Shown here: positions 1 to 5,228 of the stretch, piece after piece
Numbering within the stretch: the first letter of the stretch is position 1
Layout: the number at the start of each line of letters is the position of its first letter
DNA from: Candidatus Omnitrophota bacterium
GTDB lineage: Bacteria > Hinthialibacterota > Hinthialibacteria > JAKQFZ01
DNA length: 5,228 bases
Direction: 5' to 3'
NCBI GenBank assembly: GCA_029558215.1
Contig: JAKQFZ010001215.1
Location: forward strand, 1 to 5,228
Notes under the pieces: generated by a model
Seen by the model: only the letters and a program-made list of their open reading frames with translations
The model's database searches: none
Told to the model about the DNA's origin: nothing
Translations under genes and position numbers: made by a program

Positions 1-767
1 CGGCTCTGAGTACCGCGGTTGCGATAGAACCAATACAAATCAATCAGACTGAACTCCGTTACAAGCCGAGCGGCTTCTTTCATAAAGCCCGCTAGTTGGA
101 TCACATGACAGCGATGTTCTGAATCCATGAAGAGTCGTTCCCAACTCTCCGGATCTTCTTTTCCGAAGGGATTCTGATCCACAAACGGCATTATCTTGCT
201 GATTACACTACCCGCGGCTTGACCAACCGTGCCTTGTTGCTCAGCAAGTTTCTGCAGACGCGGTATCAAGTCCTTGAGAGTCATAACTCCTGAACCTTTT
301 TCATCAAGAGCTGATTTCACAGCCTGATACAGTGCCGACTTCTGCTGATCACCAAAACTGTAGACTTCTGAAAACACTCCGCTCACTCTCTCTGCAGTCA
401 CGATTGGAGGCTCCGGCACTGAATCGCCATCAACACTCTCCAGTTGCTGACGGAAAGGATTGATGGCGAGAGGTTGTTTGCGAACAAAGTGCTGAGCAGG
501 TGAGAGAAAGGTCTTGAACTCTGTCTCAATCTGGTTGTCAGAGAAGCCATTGGTATAGTCAACGATCAAGGAATTCTGACCAGCGAACCCTAACTCGAGC
601 AGCAGGCACTGGATTGTGTATGTCTTTCCCATACCCGATGATCCGAAAATGAGCATGTGTCTATTGTTGAGTTCATTGTGACCAAACTCCCAGTAGACTC
701 TGCGCGAGCCAGAAACGGTTGTCCCCAAGGGAATCCTCTCCGGAATCTTGACCGCCTTAAGAGCAGG
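1..767 (-). other. HerA/FtsK-type ATPase module of DptH (residues about 1360-1614, incomplete)
   Basis: HerA-like P-loop translocase domain. After an entry strand containing IPLGTTVSG and VYWEF, the segment NNRHMLIFGSSGMGKT carries Walker A at residues 1401-1408 (bases 621-644; K1407, T1408). About 20 residues later comes SLIVDYTNGF with D1429, at the place where HerA proteins usually have an Asp-x-His-Gly type motif. AINPFR (1460-1465) and GDQQ (1498-1501) follow. The last visible part, HRCHVIQLAGFMKEAARLV, looks like the strand and helix that precede Walker B in this family. Walker B, the catalytic Glu and the arginine finger would lie beyond base 1. Such ATPases form ring-shaped motors that move on double-stranded DNA. 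That this one does so is inferred from the family. Confidence 0.8.
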
Positions 768-3700
768 AGTGGTCTTCCCAATGATTAGCGGAGCGCTGTC
801 TTCAGATAGACTGTCGCCCACGCTGAGTGAAGTCGCAACAGTCTCAGCATTTGCTCCCTGAATCTCGTTCTCTCCAACCATTAGATCAGCGGGCTCGCTT
901 GACGGAGGAGTTTTCGCCGCGCGAAAATCTGCATAGGAACCGTTCCAAGGGACTGTTATACTTCTATTGCCTTCGCAGAGTGCACGAACTGAATCGCTTC
1001 CAAGAGGCAGAACGTTGACATCAATATCCTCCCCTTCTACAGAAAAACGCCGTGGATCTGGTCGCAAGCCATCTGACTCTGTTTTGTCGGTCCAATACGC
1101 GATGATCATTGCCCGCCATTCGATGTCGAAATCGCCATCAGCAAGGCTCTCAAGTGCACTAAGGACTCGCTTCTGCTCTGCTCCTGCAATCTTAGCCCTG
1201 CTCGCGATGAGCCGGTGCAGCTGCAGCCACCAATAGCGCTGATCGGGTCGTTCGTCCTCAAGGCTACTGCAATCGATTTGAGGCATAAATAGAGGAACTA
1301 AGTGTCGGATTCCGTTCTCTATCTGTTCGTACGCCTTGCCGAGATGCAATACAGACTCTATTGCGAGTTTGCATTCAATGAGTCGCATATCTAAGCGCAG
1401 TCGGCCGTCATCTCCGATCTTGGCAACCAGCCATAGCAGATCCGGCCGAGAATGATCTTCCGCAGAATCAAACCAGTGCCGATAGGCGTCCAGTGAAACA
1501 GTCTGGTCACAGAGCACATCACCGCCACCCTGAAGCATCTTTCGTGTAAGCGAATAAGCCATAAAGTCATGAATATGACTCCCATCTCCTGTTGCTCGCA
1601 CCAAGGACAGTCCGGAAAGACGCTTGGATTCCTGCAATATACTCTCAGCGACTTTTGGGTATGCTCCCTTCGGCCAACCAGGATAGATTTCAGCGATCGA
1701 GCAGACGAGTTTCTGCAAGACATCAGAAAAATGGAACTGCTCCGTGGATACTGTATAGTTGGCTCCACCATGTGTTCCGACACCTGAGCCGAAGCCGATA
1801 ATCTCCCGAATCTCTTGTGCGTTACTAGCTTTCTCAACGATAAGTCGCTCATCCACATTGGGATCAATACAGACAACCCATTCCGCACGCTGGTGAAGGG
1901 CGTCAATCACTCCTTGCCACGGTCTATAGTCTCCATACCCGAGTACCACGTGATGGGTGTCTTGAGGAGTCTCTTTGTTCTTCAGACGAGCCATAACTTC
2001 TGCATGATTCGTCGTGATTCGAAACTGCCGATTGCTCAGTATGCGCGATCGTTGAAGGTGCTTGCCGGGATCTTGAGAAGCACAGAAAGGCTTCTCCAAG
2101 ATAGGGAACTTGAGCGTTCGACTCGTGACATCGTACGGACCAACGAGTTCGAAGTCATTTCCCTGACTCCCAGCACCAATAAACGCATTCAGGATAGCAA
2201 TGTCAACATCCAAACCCCGCTTAACCAACTCAGAGAACTGACTGTAGTTATTCTCAGGCGAGACGATCCGGTGAGCAACGGACAGACGTGCCTTTCGGTA
2301 GTGGGCTAGTGATTCTGACGTCTCTGCCTCCGCCCATCGCTCTCTCCATTGACCGATCCAGCATTCCACACTGCTGTCGTCGCTCGACTCGGTGAAAACT
2401 GTCACGGCAAGCGCATATTCCTTAATGCCCGGCTTACGCTCCTGGCATACATACTTGAGGTACTCATCCACTGCTGCGATGATGGGTTGAATGTCTCTGT
2501 TCTGATACACAGCTATGCTGATTCCATCAAAGGCGTGAGGATGCAGCTCGTAATAGTCCTTCAGGATTCGCGTGATGACCTTCGATTCTCCCGTAGTTCG
2601 AAACAACTCTGAATCGCTGATATCATCATCGTCAAATGCGTCGTAGCGCAGCAGGAGGCGCGTCGTAAGAGTCGCATCACTGTGACTGACAGAACCGATT
2701 CGATGAAGAAGTCCGTCACCGCGAACATCTGTCTCCAAGATATGGTTCGAATCTTTGATGAGGCCGGAAAGAGGCATTTGGATCGCTGCGAGATCAACGT
2801 GACTCTGCCAGACTGCTTCTCGGAAAGAACGAGTGCTCGGCGAATGCAGTTCCCGTTTGGCAATAGCGGCAAACGCGGACAGCAGGTACAGTGTATGCGC
2901 CTCCAGCATCTCCAAGAGTGCAGGATGAAGCACAGTGACCACACCGGACCGCTCGTAAGACTCCCACATCCAATGCTTGGAATCTCCAGGTCTTCGCGTG
3001 ATGATCATGAAAGCGCGAAAGATCATTGCTGCAAGGTGACTACTGCCACACGACGGATCACTGAGATACGCCTTGCATGCTTCTTCATATTTCATTCTCA
3101 ACAAGACCCAGTTACTCTGTAGCGCTTCATGAATGCCGTGGCTCTTGGCTTTCTGGATAAACTGATCGTATTCACACGCAAGAGCCTCAAGATGACGCAG
3201 CAGCGGATCCTTCCTATCAACACCGTCTGCTTCAAGAAGATTACTCAAGCCGTCCGACTCGTCATGTATGCACTGCAGAAGGACTCGCCTTGTCTCCTCG
3301 TCATCCTTGGCAAGGAGTAGTTCTTCGTAGTAAGGCGCGTGAAATGCGGGCAAACATGGATTCTCGACATTGCTTATCACTTCGGCAGCCCACTGAATGA
3401 GTTCTTCAGCAACCCGAAAGGGATGGATATCAGGCAGCCTCCAAGAAAATGTCTTCACAACGGACTCATCGAAACCCTCTCCCACAATGGCGATTGAAAA
3501 CTGCAAACAAGGTTCGCCAGTTCTTGCCGGTTGGCATTCAATGCCATCATGGAGCAATTGCGACTTCACAGAGACCTTGTCCTTGTCCCCAAATGCAGAG
3601 TCTATTCCCTTGGTAATGTACTGATCAACGCCCCCAATGAGCCTGAGAAGATAGGCTCGCGCCCTTTCTCTGCGTTCCTCAGGAGAGGATCCATCGCAAT

Positions 3701-4844
3701 CATGTTTGAAGAGCCGCGATTCGATGCTGATTTCCCGCAACACCTCGTGAGCATAAACGCCCCGTTCATAGGCAAGTTTCTTAAAATCAGCAAGCGTTGC
3801 CCACAGACCTTCCAGCACAACCTCAACGGGACCACCGCTCAGCTTCCTCACAGTCTCTTTGGCTGGTTTGGTATCTCTTGGGGCACGAAAGTTGACAATC
3901 TTCCTGACGGCGACAAAGTCAGAGTCGAGAAGATTGTCCCGGATGGATCGGTCGCGAGTTTCAACGTAATTCTTGATTGCCTCAATGAATTGCTCGTCAC
4001 TAACAAAAGGTCTTCGGTCAACGGGGTCGAACAACTCTCCGGGCGGGTTCAATTGCACATACTCCCCTATCGCTTTGACTGCCTTCTCACGGTTCCGCTC
4101 TTCACGGAACGAAGTGTACGAGAAGAAAGCAGTCGCATCTTCCAGGAACGTAGTGAACTTCTGACGGTTTGCAAAAGAAAATGTGCCGAACTCCGGCAGA
4201 TCAAATCGTTTCAGACTCCGTAACAGTACTCTAACCGCGTCTCGACCGTCCTGCGCAACAGAGAGATCCAGATCATCCAAGAGTCCGCTTATGTCCTGTA
4301 TACTCGCCAGTCCCTTGCCAACCAACGCCTGCAGGATTGCGTCGAATTGTTCAACGTGATCATCCTCGAAGAAAACACCCTTCAAAGAGCGAATCCATTC
4401 CTCAAACGTCTTGTGGAGCTCATCTTCCCAGATGGTTCGCAGATCACAATGATGAAAGTCTGCCATGCTTGACGAATCCGTCACGCGGTCAACTCCCACA
4501 AGAAGCACGACGACAGTCGCGCCTTCGTCAGTGGTCAAATTGCGGTATGCGGTCAGGGCGTTGCTCTCGTCTTTCCAGCCAAGCTTCTCCAACTTTTCCG
4601 CAGCATCCCTGACAGAGGGATCACTTGATTCTTGCCATTCCCCAAAAAGGGAGCCGGCAACCTTTATCGTGGGCATCTTCGTATTCGCACGTCCATGGCA
4701 GTGTTCAGCGACTCGGTTGCCACAATCCAGAATGATGCTCGGTGGCATGCTTGGCATCATGAAAATCAGTTTCCCGGCTTTCTCACCGTGCCTCTCTATC
4801 TGACGACAAATGTAGTCGAATATACTCTGCGCAAGGAACTTCAT
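1..4844 (-). CDS. dptH: DptH-like phosphorothioation-dependent restriction ATPase (C-terminus off window)
   Basis: Probable DptH (DndH), the large motor subunit of the DptFGH restriction complex that acts in the cytoplasm on DNA lacking phosphorothioate marks. One frame of 1614 complete codons runs from ATG at 4844 to the window edge with no stop; bases 1-2 are a partial codon. The start is fixed by a Shine-Dalgarno sequence 8 nt upstream and an ATGA overlap with the preceding gene. Seen in order: N-terminal region with LLVGVD (residues 114-119) and MADF (127-130); a helical middle; CIDPNVD (992-998) and a Gly-rich stretch (1018-1033); PD 1134-1135 with ECK 1157-1159; a linker near 1305-1355; and a HerA-like ATPase with Walker A GSSGMGKT (1401-1408), AINPFR (1460-1465) and GDQQ (1498-1501). 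No signal peptide or membrane segment is evident. Large size and a C-terminal HerA module fit the DptH family as I remember it. Alternative: another giant HerA/FtsK-type defence ATPase. Confidence 0.8.
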   Translation of the reverse strand, partial: MKFLAQSIFDYICRQIERHGEKAGKLIFMMPSMPPSIILDCGNRVAEHCHGRANTKMPTIKVAGSLFGEWQESSDPSVRDAAEKLEKLGWKDESNALTAYRNLTTDEGATVVVLLVGVDRVTDSSSMADFHHCDLRTIWEDELHKTFEEWIRSLKGVFFEDDHVEQFDAILQALVGKGLASIQDISGLLDDLDLSVAQDGRDAVRVLLRSLKRFDLPEFGTFSFANRQKFTTFLEDATAFFSYTSFREERNREKAVKAIGEYVQLNPPGELFDPVDRRPFVSDEQFIEAIKNYVETRDRSIRDNLLDSDFVAVRKIVNFRAPRDTKPAKETVRKLSGGPVEVVLEGLWATLADFKKLAYERGVYAHEVLREISIESRLFKHDCDGSSPEERRERARAYLLRLIGGVDQYITKGIDSAFGDKDKVSVKSQLLHDGIECQPARTGEPCLQFSIAIVGEGFDESVVKTFSWRLPDIHPFRVAEELIQWAAEVISNVENPCLPAFHAPYYEELLLAKDDEETRRVLLQCIHDESDGLSNLLEADGVDRKDPLLRHLEALACEYDQFIQKAKSHGIHEALQSNWVLLRMKYEEACKAYLSDPSCGSSHLAAMIFRAFMIITRRPGDSKHWMWESYERSGVVTVLHPALLEMLEAHTLYLLSAFAAIAKRELHSPSTRSFREAVWQSHVDLAAIQMPLSGLIKDSNHILETDVRGDGLLHRIGSVSHSDATLTTRLLLRYDAFDDDDISDSELFRTTGESKVITRILKDYYELHPHAFDGISIAVYQNRDIQPIIAAVDEYLKYVCQERKPGIKEYALAVTVFTESSDDSSVECWIGQWRERWAEAETSESLAHYRKARLSVAHRIVSPENNYSQFSELVKRGLDVDIAILNAFIGAGSQGNDFELVGPYDVTSRTLKFPILEKPFCASQDPGKHLQRSRILSNRQFRITTNHAEVMARLKNKETPQDTHHVVLGYGDYRPWQGVIDALHQRAEWVVCIDPNVDERLIVEKASNAQEIREIIGFGSGVGTHGGANYTVSTEQFHFSDVLQKLVCSIAEIYPGWPKGAYPKVAESILQESKRLSGLSLVRATGDGSHIHDFMAYSLTRKMLQGGGDVLCDQTVSLDAYRHWFDSAEDHSRPDLLWLVAKIGDDGRLRLDMRLIECKLAIESVLHLGKAYEQIENGIRHLVPLFMPQIDCSSLEDERPDQRYWWLQLHRLIASRAKIAGAEQKRVLSALESLADGDFDIEWRAMIIAYWTDKTESDGLRPDPRRFSVEGEDIDVNVLPLGSDSVRALCEGNRSITVPWNGSYADFRAAKTPPSSEPADLMVGENEIQGANAETVATSLSVGDSLSEDSAPLIIGKTTPALKAVKIPERIPLGTTVSGSRRVYWEFGHNELNNRHMLIFGSSGMGKTYTIQCLLLELGFAGQNSLIVDYTNGFSDNQIETEFKTFLSPAQHFVRKQPLAINPFRQQLESVDGDSVPEPPIVTAERVSGVFSEVYSFGDQQKSALYQAVKSALDEKGSGVMTLKDLIPRLQKLAEQQGTVGQAAGSVISKIMPFVDQNPFGKEDPESWERLFMDSEHRCHVIQLAGFMKEAARLVTEFSLIDLYWFYRNRGTQS
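911..946. repeat. Two short adjacent inverted repeats inside the dptH linker
   Basis: A perfect 7-bp inverted repeat with a 3-nt centre (TTTTCGC 911-917, GCGAAAA 921-927) is followed 8 bases later by a perfect 5-bp dyad with one central base (GGAAC 936-940, GTTCC 942-946). Both lie in dptH at the edge of the variable linker before the ATPase module. Neither has a T-run that would suggest an intrinsic terminator. They may be coincidental, since short dyads of this size arise by chance in several kilobases of sequence. Confidence 0.35.
1320..1586 (-). other. Candidate PD-(D/E)xK nuclease core within DptH (residues 1087-1175)
   Basis: The elements of a PD-(D/E)xK core appear in the expected order. 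First comes a helix with an acidic residue (GDGSHIHDFMAYSL, D1087 and D1093). Then P1134-D1135 lie at the start of a hydrophobic strand (RPDLLWLV), followed by a turn (GDDGR). E1157-C-K1159 end a second strand (LDMRLIECKLA), and a following helix contains YEQI with Q1174. D1135 and E1157 are 22 residues apart, within the usual range of this fold. In the family the Asp, Glu and Lys bind metal and catalyse phosphodiester cleavage. The call rests on motif order and spacing only; no structure or alignment was available. The alternative is a chance PD...ExK in a non-catalytic fold. Confidence 0.5.
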
Positions 4845-4861
4845 GTGTGTTTCTCCCCTCC
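4841..4861 (-). promoter_or_regulatory. Ribosome binding site and ATGA stop/start overlap between dptG and dptH
   Basis: On the minus strand the bases before the dptH ATG (4844-4842) read GGAGGGGAG (4861-4853), an 8-nt gap, then ATG. The TGA of dptG occupies 4843-4841, so stop and start share the motif ATGA. The ribosome binding site therefore lies inside the dptG coding sequence. This decides the dptH start and suggests translational coupling, which would help keep the two complex subunits in proportion. No separate promoter for dptH is visible, so the genes are probably on one transcript. Confidence 0.85.
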
Positions 4862-5228
4862 ATCAAATGGATTCTCAACCAAGGAACAGGAATCGGAGAG
4901 TCGGATCAATACCCCAGAGGCGTCCAGCATCTCCATGAGCCATCCATCCGTCTCCCCATCTAGACAGCTCAACTGCTTGGATCCAGACCACGCCCCTGAA
5001 TGCCCAATCATCTCACCGTCTACGGCAAGCCCGTAATGAGCAAAAAGCAGCTTCTTAAACGTTTCGTAAGTGATTCGTTGTCCAGGTCTGATGATCGACA
5101 GCACAAGGAAGCGTAGCAACTTGTCGTTGAGAACAAATCGCGCTCCTGTGCCTCTTCGCGGAACAATGAAACCAATTCGCTTGCTGACGGTCAAGAACAG
5201 TTTATGACCATACCGCGAGTCAGCATCC
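4841..5228 (-). CDS. dptG: DptG-like phosphorothioation-dependent restriction protein, C-terminal part
   Basis: C-terminal 128 codons of a gene whose 5' end lies beyond base 5228; the frame is open to the edge. A TTG at 5194 could be mistaken for a start, but the upstream codons (DADSRYGHKLF) read smoothly into KRIGFIVPRRGTGARF, so I take it as internal. The fragment has a basic segment (VPRRGTGARF), then a helical stretch resembling a winged-helix fold (LLRFLVLSIIRPGQRITYET) and an acidic C-terminus. DptG is a smaller partner of DptF and DptH in the restriction complex; its biochemical role is not visible from this fragment. Identity rests partly on position directly before the dptH-like gene, with which it overlaps by 4 bases, and partly on remembered resemblance to the DptG C-terminus. 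Another small partner of a HerA-type defence ATPase cannot be excluded. Confidence 0.7.
   Translation of the reverse strand, partial: DADSRYGHKLFLTVSKRIGFIVPRRGTGARFVLNDKLLRFLVLSIIRPGQRITYETFKKLLFAHYGLAVDGEMIGHSGAWSGSKQLSCLDGETDGWLMEMLDASGVLIRLSDSCSLVENPFDGGEKHT

Noticed and set aside
768..788. Second P-loop-like sequence IIGKTTP (near residue 1356) in DptH
   Set aside because: It lacks the G-x4-GK-(S/T) spacing and lies at the end of the linker; the true Walker A is at residues 1401-1408.
1391..1906. 171-residue open frame on the minus strand
   Set aside because: It is in a different frame from dptH, which continues intact through this region with conserved motifs; the translation is Cys-, Arg- and Trp-rich without any domain.
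1815..2309. 164-residue open frame on the plus strand
   Set aside because: Antisense to dptH, without a domain or plausible start signal.
3531..4223. 230-residue open frame on the plus strand
   Set aside because: It lies wholly antisense to the long dptH frame, has no convincing ribosome binding site and shows no recognisable domain; it is a shadow of the opposite coding strand.
1..4844. Possible frameshift or pseudogene because no stop codon is found in dptH
   Set aside because: The frame is open for all 1614 codons and simply runs off the window; the visible ATPase module is still incomplete at base 1, as expected for an intact longer gene.
4841..5194. A complete 117-residue gene starting at TTG 5194
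   Set aside because: The same frame stays open upstream to the window edge and the upstream residues continue the same protein-like sequence, so this is the end of a longer gene.
1..5228. Many GAAC/GTTC tetranucleotides as possible phosphorothioation targets
   Set aside because: The motif is frequent by chance in sequence of this composition, and the target motif of this host's system is unknown, so the count alone carries no signal.

Overview
The window is almost entirely coding and is read on the minus strand. It holds parts of two adjacent genes in the order (5'->3' on the minus strand) 3' end of a dptG-like gene -> dptH-like gene. The best reading is the restriction half of a DNA phosphorothioation (Dnd/Dpt) defence locus, in which DptF, DptG and DptH attack DNA that lacks the sulfur backbone modification made by the DndA-E proteins. 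The assignment rests on remembered family motifs, chiefly a very large protein with a C-terminal HerA/FtsK-type ATPase and a small partner gene just upstream. No database search was possible.

Layout: bases 4841-5228 carry the last 128 codons of the dptG-like gene, whose start lies beyond the window. Its TGA overlaps the ATG of the large gene (ATGA, 4841-4844), and a purine-rich Shine-Dalgarno sequence sits inside the end of dptG. From 4844 down to base 1 runs one uninterrupted frame of 1614 complete codons with no stop, so the C-terminus of DptH lies off the left edge. Within it I see an N-terminal region, a long helical middle without recognised motifs, a Gly-rich segment near residues 985-1033, a candidate PD-(D/E)xK nuclease core near residues 1087-1175, a variable linker near 1305-1355, and a HerA-type ATPase module from about 1360 with Walker A at 1401-1408. 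The window ends just before the expected Walker B strand.

Organism: base composition looks close to balanced, without strong codon bias, which fits a mesophilic bacterium with intermediate GC. I cannot name the lineage. Such loci are typically accessory and horizontally transferred. There are no RNA genes, insertion sequences, CRISPR arrays or intergenic stretches here.

The most interesting point is the PD-(D/E)xK-like signature in the same polypeptide as the ATPase. If real, it would make this subunit both motor and nuclease of the restriction complex. The system itself appears to be a known type rather than a wholly new one.
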